A DNA stretch of 15,997 bases from Caldifarciminota bacterium (lineage in GTDB: Bacteria; Hydrothermota; Hydrothermia; LBFQ01; DSFT01), in the NCBI GenBank assembly GCA_015494735.1, contig WGAQ01000002.1, forward strand, positions 1 to 15,997, written 5' to 3'. The translations under genes and the position numbers were made by a program. The notes under the pieces were generated by a model that made no database searches, had not been told where the DNA came from, and worked only from the letters and a program-made list of their open reading frames with translations. Shown piece after piece: positions 6,660 through 13,652 of this stretch (the stretch's first letter is position 1; the number at the start of each line of letters is the position of its first letter).

Positions 6660-7712
6660 TCACTCGAAGTATTCTACGGGATTGACAGCCTTTCTCCCTA
6701 TTCTCAATTCGAAGTGAAGGGGTCTCGTCCCCACCTTCCCTATCACCTGCCCCTTCGTGACCCTGTCTCCTCTGCTCACGAGGATTTCCGAAAGCTGGCT
6801 ATAAACAGTATAATAACCTCCACCATCCACGATGACTATATTCCCGTACCCCTCCACCCATCCCACATACACCACCTTCCCGCTGCTCGCAGCCTTGACG
6901 GGACTACCGTACGGGGCCTGTATATCCACCCCCTTGTTCTCTATCACCGTTCCATACAGCCTGTCCCTCACCTTTCCGAAGGGCGTCACTATCTTTCCAT
7001 CCACGGGCATCAGGATGCTGATGGGTTTCCTGCTCTTCTTACCCCTGGACAGATTCTCTATTATGGAGAGGAGGCGCCTCCTGGAAGCCTCCAGTTCCCT
7101 GAGATAGTTCCTCTTTATCCTGCGATTGGCGCGAATCTTTCTGACGAGCCTTTCCTTCCGGGCACGGCTTTTCTTCAAATCGCTCATCGCGTACTGAAGG
7201 TTCTTTCGTGTCCTTTCCAGCTGGGACAATCTGGAATTCAAATCCCTCTCCAGACGGGTAAGTTCCTCCTCCTTCTGCCTGAGCCTCTTTACCAGAGAGC
7301 GATAATAACTCATAACCGATGCCAGGAGAACCTCCTTCTCGTAGGAATCGAAGAAAGAGCCCGTTTCCAGAAGCAGCTGCCATATATTTCTGGGGGGCAT
7401 CCTGTACATGAGGACCGCCCCCCTGTTGAGTTTCTGCTTCATTTCCCGAATTTCCCGACGGGTCTTCTCTATCTGCGCCCGGAGTATGTCTATTTCGTCT
7501 CGAATCTCCTTCTCCTGCTGTCTCAGGACCTCCACCTTTCGCCTGTAAAGGTCTATCTGCTCGTTCAGGTATGTGATTTCTTTCAGATAATTCCTCTCCC
7601 GGCGGGAGAGCTCCTTCAAACTCTCCTCCACCCTCCTTATCTCGCTGTTGATTTTCTCCAGCTCCCTCTTATAATCCTGCAGACTCTCCAGCGCCAGGAG
7701 GAATAGAACCAT
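6660..7712 (-). CDS. EnvC-like protein: coiled coil plus degenerate LytM (M23) domain
   Basis: 350 residues: a very short hydrophobic N-terminus (MVLFLLALES), a long charged coiled coil (about 12-240) broken by a hydrophobic patch near 100-130, and a LytM/M23 domain (about 248-350). Active M23 enzymes need H-x3-D and H-x-H plus a middle His. Here the first zinc His is Asn259 (NKGVD), the middle His is Gln306 (YSQL) and the first His of H-x-H is Pro331 (RPLHFE); only Asp263 and His333 remain. This loss is as in E. coli EnvC, which does not cut peptidoglycan but activates amidases at the division site. That role is inferred; no amidase is in view. The ATG follows the thiolase stop by one base, with a weak GGTGG upstream. 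The signal sequence lacks the usual basic n-region and no better upstream start exists (in-frame TAG). Confidence 0.87.
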   Translation of the reverse strand: MVLFLLALESLQDYKRELEKINSEIRRVEESLKELSRRERNYLKEITYLNEQIDLYRRKVEVLRQQEKEIRDEIDILRAQIEKTRREIREMKQKLNRGAVLMYRMPPRNIWQLLLETGSFFDSYEKEVLLASVMSYYRSLVKRLRQKEEELTRLERDLNSRLSQLERTRKNLQYAMSDLKKSRARKERLVRKIRANRRIKRNYLRELEASRRRLLSIIENLSRGKKSRKPISILMPVDGKIVTPFGKVRDRLYGTVIENKGVDIQAPYGSPVKAASSGKVVYVGWVEGYGNIVIVDGGGYYTVYSQLSEILVSRGDRVTKGQVIGKVGTRPLHFELRIGRKAVNPVEYFE

Positions 7713-7713
7713 C

Positions 7714-8901
7714 TCAATCCACCAGCTCTATAGCCATGGCCACGGAGCCACCTCCACCGAGACACAGGGCGGCCAGTCCCAGTTTCCCTCCCGTTCTCCT
7801 GAGGGCATAAATCAGGGTGGTCAGTATTCGGGCTCCACTGGCTCCTATCGGATGGCCCAATGCTATGGCTCCACCGTGTATGTTGAACTTATTCCAGTCC
7901 CAGGGCATTTCCTTGTGGTCAGCAAGAACCTGTGCGGCAAAGGCTTCGTTAATCTCAATCAGGTCGAACCGGTTTATATCGTCTATTCCCAGCTGGTCCA
8001 TCACCTTCTTTATGGCAATGGGAGGAGCGAAGAAGAGGTCCCTGGGCTCTGTAAATCCGCTGGCGTAGGCCAGAACGCGGGCCATCGGCTTCAACCCCTT
8101 CTCCCTCGCATACTCCTCATCCGCCAGAACGAGGGCTGCGGCACCATCGGACAGCGGGGGAGCATTACCTGCGGTAACGGTTCCATCTTTTTCAAAAGCG
8201 GGCCTGAGGGCCGCCAGTTTCTCCGGACTGGTATCCCTTCTGGGAGTCTCATCCGTATCCACGATTACGGTTCCCTTCTTCGTCTTCACCTCTATGGGAA
8301 CGATTTCCTCCTTAAAGTACCCTTTATCGATGGCCTCGATTGCCTTCCGGTGGCTTTCGTATGCGAGCCAGTCCTGCTGCTCTCTGGTTATTCCCGCCTT
8401 TCGAGCAGTATATTCCGCCAGATTACCCATGTGCATATCGTTGAAGGCACACCACAACCCGTCCTTTATCATCAGGTCTTCCATGGGAACAGTTCCGTAC
8501 TTTACCCCCTTCCTGATAAAGGCCGCATGGGGAGCATTGGTCATGGATTCCTGTCCACCTGCGACGGCCACCTTCACATCCCCCACCCTGATGGCCCTCG
8601 TCATCTGTATCACAGCCTCGAGACCGGAACCGCATACCTTGTTGATGGTTTCCGCAGGGACGGATGCGGGGATGCCCCCCTTAATGGCCGCCTGGCGGGC
8701 CGGATTCTGTCCACTACCCCCCTGAATTACCTGCCCCATCATCACCTCTTCCACCTCTTCGGGGGATATGCCGGCCCTCTTCACAGCCTCCCTGATTACT
8801 ATGGCACCCAGTTCAGGGGCCGTGAAGGAAGCCAGATTGCCCAGAATCTTCCCGATGGGCGTCCTGGCAGCGCTCAATATCACCGTGTTGGTCCTCTTCA
8901 T
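7714..8901 (-). CDS. acetyl-CoA C-acetyltransferase (thiolase)
   Basis: A 395-residue thiolase that condenses two acetyl-CoA to acetoacetyl-CoA or cleaves 3-ketoacyl-CoA; cytoplasmic. The acyl-accepting Cys90 lies in NKVCGSG, His350 in GAIALGHPIGASG, and the second active-site Cys380 in ALCLGGGG, all at their expected places; AARTPIGK near the N-terminus is also typical. The residue before GGAIALGHP is His (NIHGG) rather than the common Asn. Start: ATG 8901, because AAGGAGGT sits seven bases upstream; the in-frame TTG at 8907 would be only one base from that site. The gene begins two bases after the nitrilase-homologue stop, so the two are co-translated. Direction (synthesis or breakdown) cannot be told from sequence; no HMG-CoA or beta-oxidation partners are in view. 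Confidence 0.93.
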   Translation of the reverse strand: MKRTNTVILSAARTPIGKILGNLASFTAPELGAIVIREAVKRAGISPEEVEEVMMGQVIQGGSGQNPARQAAIKGGIPASVPAETINKVCGSGLEAVIQMTRAIRVGDVKVAVAGGQESMTNAPHAAFIRKGVKYGTVPMEDLMIKDGLWCAFNDMHMGNLAEYTARKAGITREQQDWLAYESHRKAIEAIDKGYFKEEIVPIEVKTKKGTVIVDTDETPRRDTSPEKLAALRPAFEKDGTVTAGNAPPLSDGAAALVLADEEYAREKGLKPMARVLAYASGFTEPRDLFFAPPIAIKKVMDQLGIDDINRFDLIEINEAFAAQVLADHKEMPWDWNKFNIHGGAIALGHPIGASGARILTTLIYALRRTGGKLGLAALCLGGGGSVAMAIELVD

Positions 8902-8903
8902 GC

Positions 8904-9656
8904 TCAAACCTCCTTATTTAAAAGAACAGCATCTTCCAGAACGGGAAATTCCTCTCTGTACCTCCTCAGGGCATCCATATCCAGTTCAACCAGAAGATAG
9001 CCCTCACCGCTCCCCACTTTACCCACAAGTTCTCCCCTGTAGGAATAAACGCTGCTGTTTCCTCCGAACAGTATGTTCCCCTCCCTTCCATATCGATTCA
9101 CTCCCACCACGTACATCTGATTTTCGATGGCTCTGGACCTGAGGAGAGCATTCCAGTGGTCTATTCGGGAATGGGGCCAGTGGGCGGGAACGAACAGAAT
9201 CTCAGCCCCTTTGAGCATGAGTTTCCGGGTCAGCTCCGGAAACCTGACATCATAGCAAATTATCACTCCAATCTTTCCGAATTCAGTCGGTATCGCTTCT
9301 ATTATCTCCCCTGCCGTGAAGACCTCGTCCAGACTCCTGAACAGATGTATCTTCGTGTACTCTCCGATGAGTTTCCCCTCCCTGTTGAAGACGAAGGAGC
9401 GGTTGAAATAGTTTTCCCCCTCCCTGAAATATATGGAGCCGGCCACGAGATACGCTCCCATGTGGCGGGCGAATTCGGAGAACACCTTTATGTCCGTATG
9501 GGGTTTTTCCTCCTTCAACCTGTATCCCGTGGTCCACAATTCCGGAAGGGCTATCATATCCACGACCCCTCTGAACCTCTCCAGAAATCCAAAAACCCTC
9601 TCCACCTGCTTTTCCCTGTCGGGGATTACATCCACCTGTGCAACGAGCAGTCTCAT
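8904..9656 (-). CDS. carbon-nitrogen hydrolase, omega-amidase-like (nitrilase superfamily)
   Basis: A 250-residue nitrilase-superfamily amidase. The catalytic Glu39 (LPELW), Lys102 (YTKIHLF) and Cys134 (IICYDVRFPE) form the triad. The DVRFPEL context and the ending RRYREEFPVLEDAV resemble omega-amidases (NIT2/YafV type), which hydrolyse alpha-ketoglutaramate and similar omega-amides; exact substrate remains an inference. No signal peptide, so cytosolic. It lies 30 bp after the M19 gene and two bases before the thiolase, whose ribosome site (AAGGAGGT) is within its last codons. A TAAACT box (9670-9665) ends eight bases before its ATG, hinting at an internal promoter. Confidence 0.88.
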   Translation of the reverse strand: MRLLVAQVDVIPDREKQVERVFGFLERFRGVVDMIALPELWTTGYRLKEEKPHTDIKVFSEFARHMGAYLVAGSIYFREGENYFNRSFVFNREGKLIGEYTKIHLFRSLDEVFTAGEIIEAIPTEFGKIGVIICYDVRFPELTRKLMLKGAEILFVPAHWPHSRIDHWNALLRSRAIENQMYVVGVNRYGREGNILFGGNSSVYSYRGELVGKVGSGEGYLLVELDMDALRRYREEFPVLEDAVLLNKEV

Positions 9657-9664
9657 TATCCTAA

Positions 9665-9670
9665 AGTTTA
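9665..9670 (-). promoter_or_regulatory. -10-like box before the nitrilase homologue
   Basis: TAAACT on the minus strand, eight bases before ATG 9656, inside the 30-bp gap after the M19 gene. An AGGA two bases before the ATG is too close to serve as a Shine-Dalgarno site. The box matches TANNNT but is weaker than the other lead-gene boxes. Confidence 0.3.
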
Positions 9671-9686
9671 AATGAAGGCACCCGAC

Positions 9687-10577
9687 TCATCCCATGAATC
9701 TCCCGAAGAATCGAGCAGCATTCCCCCAGAAGAACCTGTCCAACAACTCCTCATTTAGATGACGGGCGAAGGCCCTGTATATTGCAGGGAAGTCCTCCAC
9801 ACCGCCCATTCCCGGTATCTCGATGGACTTCCCGAATCCGAAGAAATCGCTTCCAACAGCGATGGTGTCGGGAAAGTCCCTTACGAGGGCCGAGATTTCC
9901 ACCACCGCCTTCTCCATAGACACATCGCCCAGAAAGAGTTTCGCGAAGGCAATCCCCACCACACCCCCCTTTCGGGCTATTTCCTCCACCATCCTGACCG
10001 TGATATTCCTCTTCACGTCCTTCATATGACGCAGTCCCGTATGGGAGACCATTATGCCTCCATCGAATGAGGAAACCACATCGAAGAATGTTCTGTCGCT
10101 GGCATGGGCGAGGTCTATCACCATCCCCCTCCGAAGTGCCTCCCCAACGATTTCGTGTCCGAAATCCGTCAAACCATAATCCCTGTGTGCTTTCCAGGAT
10201 GCACATATCGGATTGTCCTTATTCCACACCAGACCCAGCAGCCTCAACCCCAGCCTGTGAAGTGTCCTCAAATCGTTCACCTCCTCCAGACCATATCCCC
10301 CTTCCAGTCCCATTATGATGCTCCCCTCCCCCACATCGCTCCCCCGCAGAACCACTCTCCAGTTATATCTCTCCGCAATGCGGTATATGTTTTCCACGGA
10401 ACGGGTTGTGAATCGAAAGGGCTCCTCCACATCGGAGAATTCGTAATAGCCCCTGAAAGGGAATATGGCCATCACGAAGGATTGCACGCCATAACCCGGA
10501 TACCGCTTCAGGATACCATCATCCCCGTTGCGATAGAAATGATGAAGAAGGTCCTGATGAAGGTCCAGTATACGCAT
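9687..10577 (-). CDS. M19-family (renal/membrane dipeptidase-like) metallopeptidase
   Basis: 296 residues, short for M19 (usually 320-400) but with the full metal set: His7 and Asp9 (DLHQD), bridging Glu92 (GLEGG), His158 (DLAHAS), His179 (VSHTG) and Asp244 (VGSDFFGFG). RNITVRMVEEIARKGGVVGI (190-209) and GNAARFF (285-291) are further family stretches. M19 enzymes are binuclear zinc dipeptidases, some accepting D-amino acids at the C-terminal position; no signal peptide is seen, so a cytosolic peptide-recycling role is more likely than a membrane one. The reading frame stays open far upstream into the divergent ALDH gene, but I start at ATG 10577, where DLHQD begins and TACACT ends seven bases upstream. 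It leads the minus-strand run to the EnvC-like gene. Confidence 0.88.
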   Translation of the reverse strand: MRILDLHQDLLHHFYRNGDDGILKRYPGYGVQSFVMAIFPFRGYYEFSDVEEPFRFTTRSVENIYRIAERYNWRVVLRGSDVGEGSIIMGLEGGYGLEEVNDLRTLHRLGLRLLGLVWNKDNPICASWKAHRDYGLTDFGHEIVGEALRRGMVIDLAHASDRTFFDVVSSFDGGIMVSHTGLRHMKDVKRNITVRMVEEIARKGGVVGIAFAKLFLGDVSMEKAVVEISALVRDFPDTIAVGSDFFGFGKSIEIPGMGGVEDFPAIYRAFARHLNEELLDRFFWGNAARFFGRFMG

Positions 10578-10584
10578 ACCGGAA

Positions 10585-10590
10585 AGTGTA
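10585..10590 (-). promoter_or_regulatory. -10-like box of the M19 dipeptidase gene
   Basis: TACACT on the minus strand, seven bases before ATG 10577; no Shine-Dalgarno site between them. It lies in the 75-bp divergent gap shared with the aldehyde dehydrogenase gene. Confidence 0.45.
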
Positions 10591-10640
10591 AACCCATCGT
10601 AAAATCCGGCAGAAACAGGTCCATTCCCGCAATTCAACTT

Positions 10641-10646
10641 TATACT
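10641..10646 (+). promoter_or_regulatory. -10 box of the aldehyde dehydrogenase gene
   Basis: TATACT six bases before ATG 10653. The 16 bases from the box into the coding region differ at one position from the same stretch of the M48 gene (TATAATTTTGCCATGA versus TATACTTTTGCCATGA). No Shine-Dalgarno site fits in the gap. Confidence 0.55.
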
Positions 10647-10652
10647 TTTGCC

Positions 10653-12146
10653 ATGAAAGAGTACAAAAACTACATAGGCGGAAAATGGGTGGATTCCAGG
10701 AGCGACAGGACTTTTGAGAGCAGGAATCCTGCCAACTGGGATGAAGTCATAGGAATCTTCCCGGACTCCAACGAGGAAGATGTGCAGTATGCGGTTGAAG
10801 TGGCAAAGGAGGCACAGAGGAAGTGGGCCAAGGTCCCCGCACCCAAGAGGGGTGAAATCCTCAGGAGAGCTGGCGAAATCCTGATGGAGAGGAAGGAGGA
10901 AATCGCCCGCCTCATGTCCCGGGAAATAGGTAAAACCCTGGTCGAGGCAAGGGCAGACGTTCAGGAGGCCATAGACACCGCCTTCTACGCCGCACAGGAA
11001 ACCCGCAGGCTCTTTTCCTATGTGACACCATCCGAACTTCCGGACAAGTACGCCCTCACCCTGAGGGTTCCCGTTGGAATAGCAGGTGTAATCACTGCAT
11101 GGAACTTCCCCATCGCGGTGCCCTCCTGGAAGATTTTCCCCGCCCTGGCAGCCGGTAATGCCGTCATATTCAAACCGGCACCGGATGGCTCCGCCACGGG
11201 GGCTGAACTGGCCAGGGTCCTGGAGGATGCCGGCCTGCCTCCCGGAGTGTTCAACATCGTATTCGGACTTGGAATAGCGGGAAGAGCGATAGTGGAGCAT
11301 CCGGACATAAAGATAATCGCATTCACGGGCGGAACCGAGACAGGGAAACTCATATACCAGTCCGCTGCCAAATACGTGAAGAAGGTATCCCTGGAGCTGG
11401 GTGGAAAGAATCCCCAGATAGTGATGCCCTCAGCCCATCTGGACCTGGCAGTGGATGGAGCCCTGTGGGGTGCATTCGGAACCAGCGGGCAGAGGTGCAC
11501 ATCCACTTCCAGACTCATACTGCACGAGGACATATACGATGAGTTCATGGAGAAATTCAGAGCCAGACTGCCGGAACTCATAATCGGAGACCCTCTGGAT
11601 GAGAAGACCACCATGGGACCCATAATCAACAAACCCTCCCTGGAGAAGATAGAGAGATACGTCAAACTGGGTCTCGAGGAAGGGGCAAAACTGACATACG
11701 GTGGAAAGAGGCTTTCTGAAGGCAAGTATTCGAAGGGATGGTGGTTCGAGCCCACCATATTCGAGGACGTGAAGCCCCACATGAAGATATTCCAGGATGA
11801 GATATTCGGCCCGGTCCTCTCCGTAATAAAGGTGAAATCCTTCGATGAAGCCATAGAGGTGGCTAATGCCGTCAGGTATGGTCTCTCCTCCTCCATCTAC
11901 ACCAACGACGTGAGGGAAGCCTCCCTTGCCATGCAGTTGCTGGAGGCGGGAATCACCTACGTAAATGCCCCCACCATCGGTGCAGAAAGCCACCTGCCCT
12001 TCGGAGGTGTGAAGGAGACCGGAAACGGATGGAGGGAAGGGGGCTGGACGGTATTCGACATATTCACCGAGTGGAAGACGGTTTACATAGACTACTCCGG
12101 CAAACTCCAGAAGGCTCAGATAGACACCTGGAAGGACTTCGAATAA
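10653..12146 (+). CDS. NAD(P)-dependent aldehyde dehydrogenase
   Basis: 497 residues of the ALDH superfamily, oxidising an aldehyde to an acid with NAD(P)+. Catalytic residues are Asn151 (AWNFP), Glu248 (LELGGKNP) and nucleophile Cys282 (GQRCTS); FTGGTETG is the coenzyme motif. The C-terminal part (APTIGAESHLPFGGVKETGNG, then DIFTEWKTVYIDYSGKLQKAQID) resembles a bacterial subgroup related to ALDH7/semialdehyde dehydrogenases whose substrates are mostly unknown to me, so no substrate is assigned. The frame is open for about 180 codons upstream across the M19 gene, but the protein homology begins at MKEYKNYIGGKWV, i.e. ATG 10653, six bases after a TATACT box. It is monocistronic: a strong hairpin follows the stop by six bases. 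Confidence 0.93.
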   Translation: MKEYKNYIGGKWVDSRSDRTFESRNPANWDEVIGIFPDSNEEDVQYAVEVAKEAQRKWAKVPAPKRGEILRRAGEILMERKEEIARLMSREIGKTLVEARADVQEAIDTAFYAAQETRRLFSYVTPSELPDKYALTLRVPVGIAGVITAWNFPIAVPSWKIFPALAAGNAVIFKPAPDGSATGAELARVLEDAGLPPGVFNIVFGLGIAGRAIVEHPDIKIIAFTGGTETGKLIYQSAAKYVKKVSLELGGKNPQIVMPSAHLDLAVDGALWGAFGTSGQRCTSTSRLILHEDIYDEFMEKFRARLPELIIGDPLDEKTTMGPIINKPSLEKIERYVKLGLEEGAKLTYGGKRLSEGKYSKGWWFEPTIFEDVKPHMKIFQDEIFGPVLSVIKVKSFDEAIEVANAVRYGLSSSIYTNDVREASLAMQLLEAGITYVNAPTIGAESHLPFGGVKETGNGWREGGWTVFDIFTEWKTVYIDYSGKLQKAQIDTWKDFE

Positions 12147-12152
12147 TCCACT

Positions 12153-12173
12153 GGCCGCCTCCGGCGGCCCTTT
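12153..12173 (+). terminator. intrinsic terminator of the aldehyde dehydrogenase gene
   Basis: GGCCGCC (12153-12159) and GGCGGCC (12163-12169) form a perfect 7-bp GC stem with loop TCC, followed by CTTT. The T-run is short. Read on the minus strand it could also act on transcripts from the convergent symporter gene. Confidence 0.7.
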
Positions 12174-12310
12174 AAATGTCCACTCCAGTCGAGTAGAAAA
12201 TAAGGGATACGGGTCCCCTCAGGGCCGCCATTAAAGCCTTCGAAAGTCCGGCACCAATGTTCTCTTCAGGCGGAAGGGGGAAAGCACCTCTGCAGAGAGA
12301 AAAAATCGCA
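12174..12310. other. 137-bp convergent intergenic region between ALDH and symporter
   Basis: No gene or recognised RNA. GGGCCGCC at 12222-12229 is exactly complementary to GGCGGCCC at 12163-12170, so it could pair with one arm of the terminator. A run of six A (minus strand T6) precedes the symporter stop region, without a clear hairpin in front of it. Confidence 0.4.
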
Positions 12311-13504
12311 TTACTCTGAAACGAATCTCTCTATCAACTTCGCTCCTATCAAATCACCCCAGACGTTCACGGTGGTGCGCATCATATCCAGAAACCTGTC
12401 TATAGAGAGGATTATGGCTATACCCTCCAGGGGGATGCCCACCGCGGAGAAGACCAGGGTCATGGTAACCAGCCCCGCGCTGGGAATGGCCGCAGCCCCT
12501 ATGGCCGCAAGGGCCGCTGTGAAGAATATCACCAGTTGCTGCCCTATGGTGAGTTTTATGCCATACAGGGAGGCAACGAATATGGCCGCTATGGATTCGT
12601 ATAGGGCAGTCCCATCCATATTTATGGTGGCACCAAGGGGAAGGACGAAACTGGCCACCTCCTCCCTCACCTGACCCTTCTTCGTGGAAACTTCCAGGGA
12701 AACAGGAAGGGTGGCAGCACTGGATGAGGTGGAAAAGGCTATCAGGAGAGCCTCCTTTACCCGATGGAAGTACTGATACGGTGAGAATTTCCCTATGAAA
12801 TAACCTATGGCGGGCAGGTTGATGGCCCCATGAATCACGAGCCCCACCACCACAGCCAGAGCATAAATCCACAGCGAAAGTATGACGTCCAGACCTTTAT
12901 CTGCGATAACGTATGAGACGAGGGCGAACACGCCCACGGGTGAAAGGGCGATAATCCAGACCGCCACCTTCATCACGAGCCTGTCGAAGGAATTGACAAA
13001 GCGGGAAACGAATGTTTTATCGTCATCGGAAAGGTAGAGGGCAGCACTTCCGAAGAGGATGGCAATGATTATCACGTGCAACACCTGAAATTCGTAAAAG
13101 CTCTTCACGATATTGGATGGTATGAAGCTCCTGACCAGGTCTTCGATGGAAAACTTTTTGATTTCAGCCACAGTCGACGATGCATAGGCAGGTTCTGGAG
13201 GAAAGAGGGAGAGGATGAGGTTCACGACCACGATACCTGTTAGAACAGCGAGAAAGGTGGTGCTCAGATAATAGAGAACCGTCTTCCATCCCAGGTCCCC
13301 CAGTCTGGAGACATTGCCGAGATTGATGACGCTGGCGAATACGGAAAAGAAGACGAGGGGAAGGGCTATCATCTTCAACAGGTCCAGGAATGCTTTTCCG
13401 ACCAGCCTCATATGGATGGCCATATCGGGCATGAGTACACCGAACAGGATGCCGGCAACGATACCTGCGAGGGTGAGATTTTCCAGAGTGAAAAACCTTT
13501 TCAT
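12311..13504 (-). CDS. dicarboxylate/amino acid:cation symporter (DAACS, GltP/GltT type)
   Basis: 397 residues with about eight hydrophobic segments and two re-entrant hairpins: an SLC1/GltPh-fold secondary transporter in the cytoplasmic membrane that imports acidic amino acids or C4-dicarboxylates with Na+ or H+. Signatures: TSSSAATLP in hairpin 1 (about 259-267), NMDGTALY in TM7 (295-302), GAAAIPSAGLVTMTLV in hairpin 2 (about 336-351) and DRFLDMMRTTVNVWGD in TM8 (369-384). Asp373, Arg376 and Asn380 match Asp394, Arg397 and Asn401 of GltPh, where the Arg binds the substrate side-chain carboxylate; this favours an acidic substrate over neutral ones. Start ATG 13504: the in-frame TTG at 13513 overlaps the TAAAAT -10 box. 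It diverges from the HTH gene at 13653, which may regulate it. Confidence 0.93.
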   Translation of the reverse strand: MKRFFTLENLTLAGIVAGILFGVLMPDMAIHMRLVGKAFLDLLKMIALPLVFFSVFASVINLGNVSRLGDLGWKTVLYYLSTTFLAVLTGIVVVNLILSLFPPEPAYASSTVAEIKKFSIEDLVRSFIPSNIVKSFYEFQVLHVIIIAILFGSAALYLSDDDKTFVSRFVNSFDRLVMKVAVWIIALSPVGVFALVSYVIADKGLDVILSLWIYALAVVVGLVIHGAINLPAIGYFIGKFSPYQYFHRVKEALLIAFSTSSSAATLPVSLEVSTKKGQVREEVASFVLPLGATINMDGTALYESIAAIFVASLYGIKLTIGQQLVIFFTAALAAIGAAAIPSAGLVTMTLVFSAVGIPLEGIAIILSIDRFLDMMRTTVNVWGDLIGAKLIERFVSE

Positions 13505-13511
13505 AGGCTCC

Positions 13512-13527
13512 AATTTTAAAGAAAATT
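13512..13527. promoter_or_regulatory. symporter -10 box within an AT-rich inverted repeat
   Basis: AATTTT (13512-13517) and AAAATT (13522-13527) form a 6-bp inverted repeat around AAAG. On the minus strand TAAAAT (13518-13513) ends eight bases before ATG 13504 and is the probable -10. A regulator bound here would block the promoter directly. Simple AT-richness could also produce such symmetry. Confidence 0.4.
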
Positions 13528-13601
13528 CACCTTTCGTCCGATGTGTTAATTTCTATCGCATTCCATTTCCCGCATCAGAAGAGGAATTTCGGCAGGTATA
13601 T

Positions 13602-13622
13602 TTAAAATCTTTGAAATTTTAA
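13602..13622. promoter_or_regulatory. candidate operator, TTAAAAT-N7-ATTTTAA
   Basis: A perfect 7-bp inverted repeat with 7-bp spacer, centred 41 bases before the HTH gene's ATG. Its centre-to-centre half-site distance (14 bp) is not an exact helical turn. The heptamer recurs at both flanking -10 boxes, which supports, but does not prove, autoregulation by the neighbouring HTH protein. Confidence 0.35.
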
Positions 13623-13634
13623 CACCACCGTCTT

Positions 13635-13640
13635 TAAAAT
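13635..13640 (+). promoter_or_regulatory. -10-like box of the HTH regulator gene
   Basis: TAAAAT, 12 bases before ATG 13653, the longest gap in this series; expected transcript start would be within about five bases of the ATG. The box lies inside a TTAAAAT heptamer (13634-13640). Confidence 0.4.
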
Positions 13641-13652
13641 TTGATAAAAGCC

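Noticed and set aside
6660..6940. Active M23 peptidoglycan endopeptidase
   Set aside because: The first zinc-binding His and two further active-site His are replaced (Asn259, Gln306, Pro331), so catalysis is not expected.
10104..10652. Upstream extension of the aldehyde dehydrogenase reading frame over the M19 gene
   Set aside because: ALDH homology starts at ATG 10653; the extension is antisense to M19 coding sequence and has no start signal.
10578..11300. 240-codon upstream extension of the M19 dipeptidase across the aldehyde dehydrogenase gene
   Set aside because: The extension is the antisense of ALDH coding sequence, while the M19 family begins at DLHQD beside ATG 10577 with its own -10 box.
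12235..12300. Glycine-riboswitch-like words (CTCTTCAGGCGGAAGGGGG) on the plus strand
   Set aside because: Only short fragments resemble the consensus, the paired stems are not present, and no plus-strand gene lies downstream.
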